Positions 45,941 to 58,021 of a DNA stretch of 64,000 nt are shown piece by piece. The DNA comes from Echinarachnius parma. Taxonomy: Eukaryota; Echinodermata; Echinoidea; Clypeasteroida; Echinarachniidae. Numbering within the stretch: position 1 is the first letter of the stretch; every line of letters starts with the position of its first letter. Location of the stretch: the NCBI GenBank assembly GCA_037951105.1, contig JBAMJV010003111.1, positions 1 through 64,000 of the forward strand, in the 5' to 3' direction. Made by a program: the position numbers and the translations under genes. Below the pieces are notes generated by a model. The model did not search any database and was not told the DNA's origin. It saw nothing but the letters and a program-made list of their open reading frames with translations.

Positions 45941-47300
45941 ACCATCCAATAACATGTTGAGAAAATGATTTCGAAACGAAAGTGTAAGTCATCCGAAATG
46001 GCACGGAATTAGCCACTTTGATAAAATATCGTTATGCGTAAGGTTAAAGGGGACCACCAGGCAAAGAACAACACATAATTGTATGCTTTCGTATCGTTTT
46101 TGTGATATATCAAATAAATACCCAACATTTTGCATAGGGTTGTGTAATTCATAATCAAACCAATTAATTACCACCACTTACGGAACCACTATTATTTCCT
46201 GGTTCCGTACGGGACAAACATTTGCGAGTGCGCCAATGCTATTCAAGCGTACGTTTGGAGACAATAGAATCCCGGACGATTCGTTCGCTCTGGACAAATT
46301 ATAGTCTTCATAATTCAGACCCATGAACGCATGCTTTAGAATGGTGATGCGTTTGCCAATTAGATATATTTTTTTCTGGAAACATGTTTTTTTGTGAACT
46401 TGTTGATGGAATGGACTACTAAAGGTGTTACCTTTTATTTATAAGAATATTATTTGTTGGTGATGGTATCCTTTAAGGATTTCGTAGAGTGCAATGTTAA
46501 AATGCTACGCGGTTTGAAAATCCGTAACTAGGCTTGTGCCCACGACATAACAATGTGCTATTGTGTACTTCGCACCCACCTGTATCTCTCTATAAACAAG
46601 GTCGTTCTACTATTGGCTCTAGTCACAATATCATGAATAAAAGTGTGTTAGTGCACAATGTACCCTTTATCATGTTTATATATCACTCCATCTGGTGTCA
46701 TTGCTCCACTGGAATGCATTGTAAGATCACAACATTACATCTTTAACTAAGATGTCTTAAAATGGTATATTTTCATTAAAAAACTTGTTTATGCAGTTCA
46801 CAATGGCAACTTTGAATTGATTGTGTGTGCCATCTTTAGGCCGGTGTAAGCGCACGAACAGTCCGCCAGATACGTTGCCGGGCTGACCGGAAATTCAAGG
46901 ATTTCCTGACGGATTCGCCAGCGTATCCTAGGATGTGCATCTAGTCTCGTGCGCGCGTCCAAAACTGTCGAACATGTTAAAAATAAGAAACTGCAGGGAG
47001 GGTTTGGGGAGAGTTACTGCAGCTCGAACCTTGAAACAGTTAGTCTAAGACCTCTTACACGACACAAACTTGTTTTCCAATGCAAGACATTGCACCTTTT
47101 GTTATGCTGTGAAACAGCAGAAGACAAAGTCATCTAGCGGGAGACTAGCTTTAGATTTCCACACGTGACCTGCATCTAGGGAAGTTTGGAACACGCTAGC
47201 TCTTTTAGATCGTAGAACAGCGAGAACGAAGTATCAAGACTGTACAAATATAAAAAAACAAAACAAATATACAACATGAACAATTTGTAGTTTTACGTTG
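45941..47300. other. Gene E 3' intergenic, no gene
   Basis: No coding signal. A CpG-rich patch at 46845-46970 (GGCCGGTGTAAGCGCACGAA ... CCTGACGGATTCGCCAGCG) recurs at 51372-51500 and looks like a small decayed inverted-repeat element. Confidence 0.5.
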
Positions 47301-47689
47301 GTGTGGGTGTGGTGAGGCACGTGACCCCTTACAGTATAGACCCCTTATATATTCCGGGCCATGCACGCTACATGAGAAGAAGGCGGAAACATCATGTCAA
47401 GTGTTTTCTATATTGTAACTTTCCATTGATTTGGTACAATGAATATTTCTCATTGAAAATCCCAGAATATGCTACTGGACTTTTACTTTCGACAGAAGGC
47501 GGAAATATTTGTTATGTATACGATTTAAAATGTAATCAACTGTTATCCTCTAATCACCATGAAAATACATGACTTTTCAGAACTTGATGTGGCCGTATAG
47601 CCACGGGGCCATGGGTGATATGTGTCCTCACCCCATCCTGTCCCCCACCCCTCGATCCCCACCAACACCATACATACATTCAGTTTAAG

Positions 47690-48472
47690 TACCCCCCACC
47701 CCACCCAGTTTCTCCTCTCTAATACCAATGATCACTACGAAATCATTTGTTCGTTCAATTGTTCTAGTCATTACAGTTAACAAAGGGATTTGCCTCGACA
47801 GGATATTAATATCCTTTGCAGATTCCCCACACCCACTGTTATACCACACCACATGTATAATTTGTATTTGTATGTACAGTATGTAATTTGCTGAAATAAA
47901 AAAAAAATGTTTTTTAGAGATATTTAGAAAATACCTCCTGCAGCGAATACAAAAAAGTGTTTCAATGTTCCTATCAGATAAACAAGCCCCCCCCCCCCTC
48001 CCTTAGTGCCACCCTAACCAACTCCCCAACAAATGAACAAAAAACCCATGTACCCCATATACATGGGAAGAAGGCGGAAACATATATCCACAATCGCAAC
48101 TTGTTTTTTTTAAATAGATATTAACACATTTCCCTTTCCCTAAACGCCCACTGTTGATAATGATCGACGGTAGTACATTATTGGTCAATTGCAGTTTCAC
48201 TTGGGGCCTCGTAAGCTAGATTCGGTCAAAGATAGCTAAATGACCAAACCAATCAAGATTATTAACATGCCCCATCTTGATTCTCAAACGATTGACATCG
48301 TGTGAACTACTGGATACGTTTGATGAACATCAACCAACCTCGTCTCCTTTCTAACCTGTTATCGGACATTCATCCTTTGAGAAGGCTTTATTAACATAGA
48401 CAATTAATAGTTTACTGCTCATCATTCTTGTCTAATTACGTCCTCCTATCTGATTCAAGGCACCGTAGCAAT
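47690..48472 (+). promoter_or_regulatory. Gene G 5' flank
   Basis: Contains a C run near 47988, CAGTTTCACTTGGGGCCTCG and the CCTCCTATCTGATTC block shared with B. A weak acceptor (GATTCAAG, ending 48459) precedes the ATG by 13 bases. The in-frame extension to a TTG at 48428 crosses this acceptor and is not conserved, so I do not count it as coding. Confidence 0.45.
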
Positions 48473-50512
48473 ATGGAATTTATTTCCACCAAACCAGAAC
48501 GTTTTGCCAAAACTCGACATAAGAGTCAACTCGTATTTTGCTTCTTCGTCAGCGCGGGGATTTGTTTCGGAGTCTTGCAAGTCTTGCCTACATACTCTCC
48601 GAACAAAAGCGCCGACTCGAGTACAACTTATCTAAAGCTGATCATTTCACAAATCTTCATGGCGCTTCTCATCATCTCTCTAGAGACATTAATGATTTGG
48701 TTCGTCCGAAGGAGGAATCAGTTTCACCGGGATCAGAGAGTGTTCTGGCCGTCGGTCTGCGCACATTGTGCCCGAGCAGTAGGCTTTCTCGACAGAGATG
48801 ATTTTGTGAACATGCCCAGCTATGTAACAACCAATTCCGGAGGTCCTACGGCGATAAACGCACCATGTTCTCAGGGAATCATCACATCCACGGACAGCAG
48901 CGAGTGCAGAACTAGCGATTCTTCTCATCGTGGCCGGTTATATCGCAAGCCGCACATGTCACTCCTCAAAACGTACTATATCTTCGGCACTATCGCTCTC
49001 TTGAACACTCCTTTGCAACTTGTAGGTGTAATCATCTACATTTGCCTCAATCCTTCTGGAGAAAATGCACTTGTGGTTGTATGTCAAGGCCTGGTGGACT
49101 TTAGTTATATCACAATCGTTGCCTGTACGATGATCTTCTTCGCCTATTACTACGAGGCCGTTTTTGTTGAAGAGCCAATTTTCACATACCCTCTGTCTGT
49201 AACGACCGTTACCAGTATCTATCTTGTGATCGGGAAATTTCTCAATCCAGTGGAGAACGTCTTGGGCAACCATGTCAATGATCCAGGGTACATTTACAAA
49301 TTGAACGGTACATTTGGGGACTTTTTGGTTTGGCATGACTCCGTTCTACCGCCCTTCTACTCTGAATGTGGCCTTATAGCGGCCGGGATTGCGTGGCAGA
49401 TGTGGTCGTCGACTTACCCGCGTATGTGTTTCCGTATGAACTACGAAGATCAAGAGTCACGGGGAAATGTGGATAACATTCCTTCCTCCTGGAGAAGAAC
49501 TAGTGAAGTGAACAACAAAGAACATATTTTGGGAAATAATAACGTGATCGATCGAGGAAACAATTCAGGAAGCAAAGTGAACAACCCGGGAGACAGTTCA
49601 AGGAGGAGTGTAAACAGTCGAGGAAATATTTTCGGAAGGCTACGGGCATGGAGGAACAACTCTTGTGATTCAACAGAGAGACTAATCTCGCCAAATGGTA
49701 GATTATCACTCGGGGAGCATCATTCCTGCATATCAATGAGAATAACCATCATACTTTGCTCTCTTGTGTGCGCTATTTACTTCGGTCTTAGTCAGTTCAT
49801 TGCCCACTACGAATCGCTGACTACGTACACGAGAGCGTACCTACAGTGGTCTTTGGAAATCGCCATCACATTGCCATTACTAGGTGTCTACCATTATCAG
49901 ATGTTCATGTCGGACAGCGCCAAATACTTCTACATCAAAGCCAATGTAGCGATTCCAGGAGGTCTGCTGGGCACCAACGGCCGCATCCTCTTACCTAGTT
50001 GCGTCGGCATTTTTATGTTCTCTCTATTTCGACTCGTCGCCGCGTTGAGTGTCCTATTCCGCTCCGGCGACGACGGAGAAGTATTGACGCTCTCCATTTT
50101 TGCCACTATCTACTCCGCCATAAGGGTCATTGTCGTATTGGAGATGACGTTCTTCTTGCTCGTGGTCCAGCAGCAGAATTTGATGAGGGGAGGGGAAATA
50201 AGATGGACACTGGTGGCTTTGATCATGACAACATCGTTTAACGCTACCGTGTGGTTGCAACAGAGTCTTGAGGTCAGCCAGTGGCCAATGCTCAGCCTCT
50301 ATTATGGGAAGACTGCTGGACATATCATCGGCTTGCTTCTTGAACCGCTGTCCAAACTGTACTGCATCCATGCCGCGATGGTTGCCTACGAGGCCATTAA
50401 AGAGCTGGCTGCTCAACCCGTTCCTTCACAGGAAAATGGATCCGAAGATGCGAGGCACATTGAAGTTATGGAGGGTGTAAAGGACGATGAAGTGTATGGG
50501 GACAATTATTAA
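48473..50512 (+). CDS. Otopetrin-like 12-TM channel, class 1, gene G
   Basis: Intact single-exon gene, 679 aa from the ATG at 48473. It has the same twelve-segment plan and motifs as B and E: CAHC in the 2-3 loop, PPFYSECGLIAAGIAWQMW in segment 6, and LEPLSKLYCIHAA in segment 12. The 6-7 loop has the full set of Asn/Gly/Ser/Arg repeats (GNNSGSKVNNPG, SRRSVNSRGN). The C-terminus ends DDEVYGDNY, different from E's DDEEPEENQ. Most E/G differences are in segment 2, the 2-3 loop and the outer loop between 5 and 6, not in the pore-forming segments. Function is inferred from the family. Confidence 0.82.
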   Translation: MEFISTKPERFAKTRHKSQLVFCFFVSAGICFGVLQVLPTYSPNKSADSSTTYLKLIISQIFMALLIISLETLMIWFVRRRNQFHRDQRVFWPSVCAHCARAVGFLDRDDFVNMPSYVTTNSGGPTAINAPCSQGIITSTDSSECRTSDSSHRGRLYRKPHMSLLKTYYIFGTIALLNTPLQLVGVIIYICLNPSGENALVVVCQGLVDFSYITIVACTMIFFAYYYEAVFVEEPIFTYPLSVTTVTSIYLVIGKFLNPVENVLGNHVNDPGYIYKLNGTFGDFLVWHDSVLPPFYSECGLIAAGIAWQMWSSTYPRMCFRMNYEDQESRGNVDNIPSSWRRTSEVNNKEHILGNNNVIDRGNNSGSKVNNPGDSSRRSVNSRGNIFGRLRAWRNNSCDSTERLISPNGRLSLGEHHSCISMRITIILCSLVCAIYFGLSQFIAHYESLTTYTRAYLQWSLEIAITLPLLGVYHYQMFMSDSAKYFYIKANVAIPGGLLGTNGRILLPSCVGIFMFSLFRLVAALSVLFRSGDDGEVLTLSIFATIYSAIRVIVVLEMTFFLLVVQQQNLMRGGEIRWTLVALIMTTSFNATVWLQQSLEVSQWPMLSLYYGKTAGHIIGLLLEPLSKLYCIHAAMVAYEAIKELAAQPVPSQENGSEDARHIEVMEGVKDDEVYGDNY

Positions 50513-50659
50513 CAACATTAGAAGGAGACTTAAAGTAGTGATCGCATGTGTTTTTACAAACATGTTCTATCGGAGGGGCAGTAACTTTACATTCCGGAGC
50601 CCCTCTACCCCTCTCCCCTCGGATAACTATTTACGCTGGTCACTATCTCCTGCACCTAC

Positions 50660-50886
50660 GTATCTCCGTTGGGAGCATACTAAACGCGGGCAACGAAATA
50701 GTTGTTTCAGGCTAATTTTTATAATTCCAAGTTCCCATTTATATATACCTGTTTTGAGAGGAGCAATACAGATTAATTGCCTTGAAGTGCAAAAGGGAAG
50801 AACGCATAAGACGCAAGGAATGGTAGGATTCGAATCCGCGACCCTCGCATGAAAAGACGGGAGCCCAATCCATTACACCACCATGA
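50660..50886 (-). repeat. tRNA-derived SINE after gene G
   Basis: B box GGATTCGAATCC (50837-50826), A-box region TGGTGTAATGGATTGGGCTC (50880-50861), then CTTGCGTCTTATGCG as in the SINE after E, and a tail up to GTTGCCCGCG. Same position relative to the stop codon as after E. Confidence 0.8.
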
Positions 50887-52309
50887 CGTCGCGGCTTCCA
50901 TTGTCGAATCAAAATCGAATCAGATATAGATGCAAATGATTCTGGAAAGAAATTGGAAGTCATCCGAAATGACATGGAATTAAATATCGTTAAGTGTGAG
51001 GATGAGGATTCGAAATGCTAGGCGGTTCGAATACCCTTAACTAGGCTAGTTGTGTCAACGACATAACACTCTGCCAGTGTCTATTACACACGCACCGTAT
51101 TCCTCTATAGACATGATAGACAAGGAATTTATGTACTGTTGGCTCTAGTAACAAACCACAAGCGTGACAAGAGCATGAAGAGTGTGTAGTGCTCAGCGTA
51201 CCCTTTATGACATCACTCCAATGATTGTCATAGCTCTAGACTACAGGAATGCATTGTAAGATCACAATATTTCACCTTTTACTAAGATTTGTTAAAATTA
51301 TATCTTTGTATAAAAACTTGTTTATGCAATACACAGTGGCAATTTTGAAGTGATTGCGCGTGCCGTCCTTGGGCCGGTGTGAGCGCATAGAATGTCTCCC
51401 GGAAAGAGTGTCCAGCTGTGCCAGCTCCAGCGCACGGACTGTCCGTTTGGGTACGAAGCCGTGTTGCCTGTCCAAACACAGACGGATTCGCCAGCGTAAC
51501 CTAGGATCATGTGCTGTCGGACGGATAACATAAGACTAGCCTCAGGTGAATACGTGCGCGTGTCCAAAATACGAACTTGATACTAATGTGAAACTACAGT
51601 CAGGGTAATAGATGCCGTGCTGCAGCTTGACACTTGAAACAGTGAGTCTTGGGGCCAAGACCTCCACACGATGCCAACTTGTTTTCCAAAGCAAGATATC
51701 GCATCGTGTTTATGCCGTGAATCAGTAAAAGTCTTCTACGGGGAGACTAGCTCGCTAGTTTTCCTCCCGGGCATGCATACGCATACGCTCTTATGTATCG
51801 TTCCAAGACGGACACATCAAGAACGAAGTATCAAGACAAATTGACAACGTGAACGTTGTAATTAATTAATTATCAGTAGTATTAGTAATTGGTATTAGTA
51901 TTGTATTAGTATAGAATTTCGTCTATATTCGTTTTTCATAACTGTAGCATTTTAAATTTTTGATCACAATACAAATATTTACCTCCAAAATGTCGGCGAT
52001 ATAATCTTCCGAATGTCTACGACCCGATGAACCATCGTTACGTCACGTCACGTAGGGCGATTCGGATCCCTACGCTGACGAAGGCTGTGGATGACAGCCG
52101 GAAATTTCGGAGATGAATATCGTAAATGTGGTCAAACGTTTAAAATTCTAATTTTGAATCATTTGTAGTTTTGCGTTAAGTTGTTGGGTGAGGCACGTGA
52201 CCCCTAATTAAAAAAAGAGAATAATTATGAAATTCAATTACCTTTAATGGATTTATTGTCAATAATTATCAGTTTACAATTTACAATATATGTATATTCA
52301 TAGTACAGA
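50887..52309. other. Gene G 3' intergenic, no gene
   Basis: Follows the E 3' flank with small indels. Contains the second copy of the CpG-rich patch and the next unit junction. No coding signal. Confidence 0.5.
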
Positions 52310-52584
52310 TTAAAGGGACCAATAGTAACATTGTCCAAATCCTTTAAATCCAATTGGAAGTCTAGCGTATTGACAATACAATCATGGGACAGGTTTCGGT
52401 TTTTCAAATTTCCCTTTCGTTAAAAAGATATTTACGATTGAAGTGTTCAGATGTTAAATAATTCAACGGATCACGAAAACCGTGTACAAAGTGACTGCGA
52501 TCCATATCAGATAACAACAATATACATTGTATTAACCATTCATCACTTTTTGCACATGTCAACAAAGTTACTAGATCCCTTTAA
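52310..52584. mobile_element. MITE family 1, short copy
   Basis: TTAAAGGGACCAATAGTAAC to AAAGTTACTAGATCCCTTTA, about 275 bases, missing part of the middle compared with 12075-12466. Confidence 0.8.
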
Positions 52585-52959
52585 TGATACATCTTGAAAT
52601 TAATAATACAATAGAAGGACCGACAAAAGGGGCTAACAAAATAGCACAATGCTAATCGAGGTTAGCCTCGATAATAATAAATTACACAAACAAAATAAAT
52701 TTTAGCTGAACTTACTTATTTACACTATGATGTAGATAAATCTATGTACATGAAAATGAATTTGTATCCATTAAAAAAGATTCAATAAATCAATTTTTAT
52801 TTGATTTCTCTAATCATGCTAATCGTTGTACGCGCTGCTAATGTACTGTTTAAGTGATTGGCAAAATATTTAGCCTTATATTCATCGGTAGTTGGTTCCA
52901 CTAATGTGGTTCTGAATATTATATAGATTGTTTTCCAAGGTTTGTTTTAATGTTGATAA

Positions 52960-54895
52960 CGCTTATATTACATTTCTCTATATTCCGTATTTCACACGAA
53001 TGAGCACGACATACAAAGTAATCAATACATTTATTATCAAATCATGCATGAATATATACAAATCATATAACGGCATTGCCTAAAGGCGTCTAACTGTATT
53101 CATAAAACAAATAGTGGACCTGAAGGATGTCTGAAATCTTTGAATGCTAACACCCTTGCAATTCGTTTCTGAAGAAAAAGAAAATCAAAATTTACATTTG
53201 TTGTCTAGGCCATACGTTATATGGGGTTCAAATACATTGTAACGCATAACGAAAATCTCTCTTGAAATAAAATGTCTTATTCTATGCAAAATTCACATTT
53301 TTGTACTGACCGTATTGCACATATTATTTACATGTTTCTTCCAAGTTAAATTTGTGTCGATAAGAATGCCTAGAAACGATGCTGAATTCCCAGATTCTAG
53401 AATGTTTTCATTTATAAACAGCTGACCCGACATGACAATATGTCTCCGTTTATTCTAAATAGAATGTACTTCGTTTTGTTTAAATTGATCGTCAACTTAC
53501 TAACATTTCACCGCTTCATAATATCCTTTAGATTCATGCTTACTTCTGTCAAAGTTCATCTGGTTTGAAAGTATGGAATAAATCTGCAAGTAATCTACAA
53601 TCGAAAAATTTGGACGAGCTTAGGCAGATCCTTGATATGTAAGAAATAAAGTCGATCCTAGAACAGACCCCTGAGGAAAAACTCATGACAGTGATTCATT
53701 AACAGACTGTACACCATCGTACTAAACAAACTATTGGTCAAATAATCACACCTCGAACTCCACAGTGCTCTAGTTTTTTGTTAAAGGTAGTTCAGATTCG
53801 TCAAATGAGATGCGCGGCGCCATCTTGCATACGCGTTGCGCACGGTGCGTAATGCACGTTAGCTCAGTGTCATGCGGTGCGCGCAAACTAACCCAGTTCA
53901 AAATGGCGACCCGCTATGTAGCATCCCCACGCTTGATGCCCTTTAAATAATAGAACGGTCAAGAGTGTCAAATGCTTTGGCAAAATCAATTATTACACCA
54001 ACTGGCATATTCCCTTCATCAGTACATTGTGTAATTTAATCAATCAAATTATTCAGTAAGAGTTCAGTACTATAACCATGTCTAAACCCATACGGATGTT
54101 CATAGAATATAAAATTGTCTTCCAAACATGTCAATAAGCGAGCATTTTTTTTTAATATACTTAAATTATTATTGGTAAAATATCTTCAAACGTACGGACA
54201 AATCATTTTATCCGCTTGCCTTTTTTGGGTCAAGAGTATAAATCACATATTTTACTTCAAAACTTGTGACTGAAAGGAAAAAGGCAGATGTTTCATGACG
54301 AGGACTTAAAGGGACTAAGTAACATTGTCCAAATCCTCAAAATGAAATTGTAATTCCAGCTGTTCCCTCATACCTTGTTGTACTCATATTAACAATAAAA
54401 TCATGGGACAGATTTCGGTTTTTCAAATTTCCCTTTCGTTACAAAGAAATGTACGATCTAATTTTTCAGATAAGAAAAACTCCCCCGGAGTTTTGAAACC
54501 GTGTACAAAGTGAGTGTAGTGAGTTAGAACATATCACTTTGCATTTTCGCTCATTACTTGACCATGCAATGTCCATTTGACTTGAAATTTTCACTCAATA
54601 CCCTGTGCACATATGAGTTAACAACAATATACATTGCATCAACAATTTATCACTTTTAGCACGTGTCAACAAAGTTACTAGATCCCTTTAAGTAGTCATT
54701 GCATTTGATGTTCGTTTCGACAATTATACTTGCAAGATTTACACCAATATTAGCAAAAAAATCATTAAACGTATTAGCTATTTCAAATGAAGTATTTACA
54801 TCCATGCTCATAACATTAGTTTCTTTTCTTACAAGTGTTTAAATGTTAGTATCATTTTGTGTAGTTCTTTTCTTGTTTAATAATTAATTTATATC
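52960..54895 (-). pseudogene. Decayed CR1/Jockey-type LINE ORF2
   Basis: Minus-strand blocks in order: FEIANTFNDFFANIGVNLAS (about 54760), FIFYEHPYGFRHGYSTELLL (about 54090), then VGVIIDFAKAFDTLDRSII (RT palm motif, about 54000-53945), KLTINLNKTKY (about 53480), and FLQKRIARVLAFKDFRHPSG (about 53130). Stops and frameshifts throughout. A MITE family 1 copy (54306-54691) and a CpG-rich insert of about 170 bases (53770-53945) interrupt it. The catalytic ADD block is gone. Confidence 0.8.
54306..54691. mobile_element. MITE family 1, full copy inside the LINE
   Basis: TTAAAGGGACTAAGTAAC to GTTACTAGATCCCTTTAA, 386 bases. Nearly the inverse of 12075-12466. It inserted after the LINE. Confidence 0.85.
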
Positions 54896-55036
54896 TTCCC
54901 CAGTCTGTTACGAGTTATTTGTATCCCTTTCAAATTGAATATTAAATACATCACCCACTCTTTTGGTTTTGTGCCTGGAGTCGACGGGAAAGCATAGAAA
55001 TACCATGGAGTAGGGATTTTGGACAGTGTCTTGAGG

Positions 55037-57205
55037 TTAAAGCACATTCCACAATGCTCTAGAAACCTCCAGAGCGACCAACGCAGCGTGGAGTCCGTAC
55101 AGCGAAGACACTGGTTCAAGGATCACTCCAATGATCTCACCCGTTGGACCGTAATATGCCCTCAGCTCCGGCCACGTATTTATGGCTATGCTATCAACCA
55201 CCCACTGCGCTGCATTTAGGGCAATCGCATAAACCAGACAGAGGAAGGTCCATCTCCTATTCGACAGGCTGTATGTCACCTGGCGCTGGACGACGAACAG
55301 GAACATCGTCATCTTCCAAAAGGAAACAATCTGGAAGAGCGCGAAAACGTTTCCGAAGCACGCCTGCGTGAGGATATCTGGATCGAGCGAAGCGGCGCGA
55401 AACAAGAGCGCGAAGGATCCAACAAAACGGAAGATATTAAGGGTGAATATCCCCATGCAGCTCAACAGCAGGATTTTGTCGTGGCTCTCGATGAGACCGT
55501 GCATGAAGGAAATTTCACGCTTCAACCCGAACGACTGGAAACTTCCCAGTAGAAGTTGCTGGAAGCGGATCATGGCGAGCAGCGGTATAACAGTAGCCAT
55601 CTGGCTGCTCCATTTGAGGTAGGTTTTGGTGTTCTCCGAAACTGTCAGGTCGCCGGAGGAGTTGATGAGGATCGTCACCACCAAATACACCAACACGATC
55701 AAAACCGGTAGAGCCATCAAACAAACGACTGAAAATTTGCTCTGCCTCCGCTGGTGGCCGGTGGACAACAAATGTCTTGTTTCGTCATTTTCAACATCAT
55801 TGGCAAATGTGTGATAGGCGCGCTTTTTAAATGGCCTTACGACTGCTCTAGAAGCCCTCGTTACCAGGGTAACCGAAGGGACGTCAGATATGTTTTGGAA
55901 TGCAGGCAGAGTTGAAGATATTTTCAAACAAGATCTCGGGCACATGGAGGTCCACATGTGCCAGATCAATCCGGAAAACATGATGGCACATTCGGCGTAA
56001 AATGGAGTCATTATCTTTTCGGCTGTTAGCCGGACTTTGCCAAACTTTCCATCCAAGTTACAGGGGAAATTTGGTTCCGTGACGTGGACCTTTGAAAGCG
56101 CCAGTGGGTTCGTGGTCTTTATAGCAGTTATCCAGATGCCAACAGAAAATGTCACCCCCAGCACATAAGAGAATTTCGCCTCGTCGACAAACACTGCATC
56201 GTAGAACACAATAAGAAATTTTAGTCCGATCACGATGAACGGGAAGAAGGTTAAGTCCATGAGGAGTTGCGCTACGAGTGCAATGTTAAGAATGAGGTGG
56301 TTATCCCTGTTCGAAAGGCACATGATCACGGCTACAATTTGTATGAAGATGTTTAGCAGCAATACTGTACCAAAGACGAGTATGATGTATAGAAGGGACT
56401 TGTGGGGTCTGCAGTATCGAATCTGGGGCTGGCTGTTTACTTCCGAATCTTTCACGGAAGCAGGGTTGCGAATGCGGGAAAACACATCAGGTGGAATCAT
56501 CTTCTTGGTCTTCAAGCGATCGTGACATTGTGCACTGACCAAATCGATGGGACTTTCTGAGGATTCTTGTGTTGATGAAGAGCAGGATGACCGCGCGGGC
56601 ATCGAAGATGCTACGAGCTGCTGAACGTCGTTCTGTTTGCATCTAGGTCCTGTTTCAATCTCATTTGCAAGTGGAAATATGTCAAAATCTGGTCGATTCT
56701 GTCTTAATTTCTCTTGTGTGCTGCTCCTACTTGTTAATGATCTGGATGAATATGAACACTCCATTCTACGGGAGACGTAATTATTTAATAGGTTCCCGTC
56801 TGTATCATGGGTTTGGATTGAAGAGCTCTCGATGTCAATGTTCGCTGGGCCACCGTGATTCCCGGCATCTGATTGTGACTGGGTTTGGTGTTGAAGCCCG
56901 AACAGCTTGGCACAGTGCCTGCACCGGAGTGGCCAAAAGATTTCTTGACTCCGATGATAATCCTTCTTTCTTCGGACAATCCGAGCAAGAAACATAGAAA
57001 ATGCGAGAAGAACAACGGTAAGGCAAAATCGCGTGACGGTGTAAGTTAACTCCTCTCGTATTGACTCGTTCCCCGCCGATCCATTGTGGTCCGCCGGTAT
57101 GGCAGGCAAGATGGCGCAACAGATAGCAACACTGACGAACAGGCAGATCAACAAGGAACTGGTGTACCGTGTCAATTTCACGATCTCACGCTGCTCTGGT
57201 TTCAT
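55037..57205 (-). CDS. Otopetrin-like 12-TM channel, class 2, gene F
   Basis: Intact single-exon gene on the minus strand, 722 aa from the ATG at 57205 (MKPEQREIVKL). Same plan as C and D: CRHC after segment 2, a long Ser/Gln loop with CSSSTQESSESP, TPFYAECAIMFSGLIWHMW in segment 6 (Tyr where C and D have Ser), and LEPVSSLYGLHAA in segment 12. The open frame continues upstream to 57316, but D is out of frame there, so that part is leader. It is the partner of D in the inverted duplication. Similarity to C and D stops about 15 bases after the stop codon. Transport role is inferred from the family. Confidence 0.8.
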   Translation of the reverse strand: MKPEQREIVKLTRYTSSLLICLFVSVAICCAILPAIPADHNGSAGNESIREELTYTVTRFCLTVVLLAFSMFLARIVRRKKDYHRSQEIFWPLRCRHCAKLFGLQHQTQSQSDAGNHGGPANIDIESSSIQTHDTDGNLLNNYVSRRMECSYSSRSLTSRSSTQEKLRQNRPDFDIFPLANEIETGPRCKQNDVQQLVASSMPARSSCSSSTQESSESPIDLVSAQCHDRLKTKKMIPPDVFSRIRNPASVKDSEVNSQPQIRYCRPHKSLLYIILVFGTVLLLNIFIQIVAVIMCLSNRDNHLILNIALVAQLLMDLTFFPFIVIGLKFLIVFYDAVFVDEAKFSYVLGVTFSVGIWITAIKTTNPLALSKVHVTEPNFPCNLDGKFGKVRLTAEKIMTPFYAECAIMFSGLIWHMWTSMCPRSCLKISSTLPAFQNISDVPSVTLVTRASRAVVRPFKKRAYHTFANDVENDETRHLLSTGHQRRQSKFSVVCLMALPVLIVLVYLVVTILINSSGDLTVSENTKTYLKWSSQMATVIPLLAMIRFQQLLLGSFQSFGLKREISFMHGLIESHDKILLLSCMGIFTLNIFRFVGSFALLFRAASLDPDILTQACFGNVFALFQIVSFWKMTMFLFVVQRQVTYSLSNRRWTFLCLVYAIALNAAQWVVDSIAINTWPELRAYYGPTGEIIGVILEPVSSLYGLHAALVALEVSRALWNVL

Positions 57206-58021
57206 TTTGGACACAGAAAATAGCGTTATATCTGGAAAATTTGTTTGGACGATCGGTTGACGATTAAGAAGTATGTGTTTAGTATGATCCGCCAATCTCT
57301 CGCTTTCGTGACGCATTAGTCAATATCGGATTTCTCGCGATCAAGATGATGATGATGAAGAGACAGCAGCTATCCGAAACTGATCCCGAAATCAAATCGT
57401 TATATGAGATATATATCGATGCTGCCACCTGTCGTGATGACCCTGAATCGTGTACTCTTCTCACGCAGGCACAACCATTCGTCAATATCACTTGAATATA
57501 GTTTTAGTTCTGTAAAAAAACATTTTTCTTGTATGACCATGATGACTCATTATGTTGATAAATAGCTTGCACTATCACCAGTGTAGTAACTTACGGGGCA
57601 TGGAGAGTACTCGCGTATATTGGCAAAAAGAGTATCGAGAGGAATGCCTGATACGTACATTCACGATGCGTAATTCGTTGAGTGGAATGTATGTTATTTG
57701 ATCTGTGTACGTGTCAATACACTGATGAAATGTTTGTTAAATACTATAGTAAATATTTTATTAATCGGTCACAAACTGGGATTTTCGGCAAGATCGGAAC
57801 CACAATCACGATTTTAGCTTGATTTCACATCATTATCATATGCACGGCTCATGAACTTATGTCAACATAGAAATATGTTTTTTTTCCTGAAGAAATAGAG
57901 ACCTACTTTGACACTTGTTTATTCTGTACTCCTACCGACGTATAATGTACACGACATTCGGAGAGAGTGATCGATACACTTTAACATTCCAGCAATAATA
58001 GATATATTTGTTTGTACGAAT
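57206..58021 (-). promoter_or_regulatory. Gene F 5' flank
   Basis: Matches the gene D flank (34810-35415) in inverse, e.g. AGAAATAGAGACCTA, TCATGAACTTATG.AAC, ATTAATCGGTCACAAA. Also shares CAGCAGCTATCCGAAACTG with the C flank. This conserved stretch is the best candidate for class-2 control elements. No clear TATA box. Confidence 0.45.

Larger units (their letters stand above)
37900..47300. repeat. Tandem segmental duplication, unit with gene E
   Basis: Matches 47310-52200 in the same orientation. Anchors: upstream block 38590-38790 with 47470-47690; 40840-40990 with 47700-48030; 41690-43590 with 48100-48470; coding regions; 45583-46780 with 50513-51320; 46850-47260 with 51370-51850. It is longer than the G unit because of the insertions at 38805-40810 and 41737-43257. 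Confidence 0.8.
47310..52200. repeat. Tandem segmental duplication, unit with gene G
   Basis: Second copy of the unit at 37900-47300. A third start of the unit is seen at 52140-52205 (TTTGTAGTTTTGCGTTAAG and GGTGAGGCACGTGACCCCTA), the same junction words as at 47285-47330. Confidence 0.8.

Noticed and set aside
48428-48472. 15-residue N-terminal extension of gene G
   Set aside because: Begins with TTG, crosses the likely splice acceptor and is not conserved in A, B or E.
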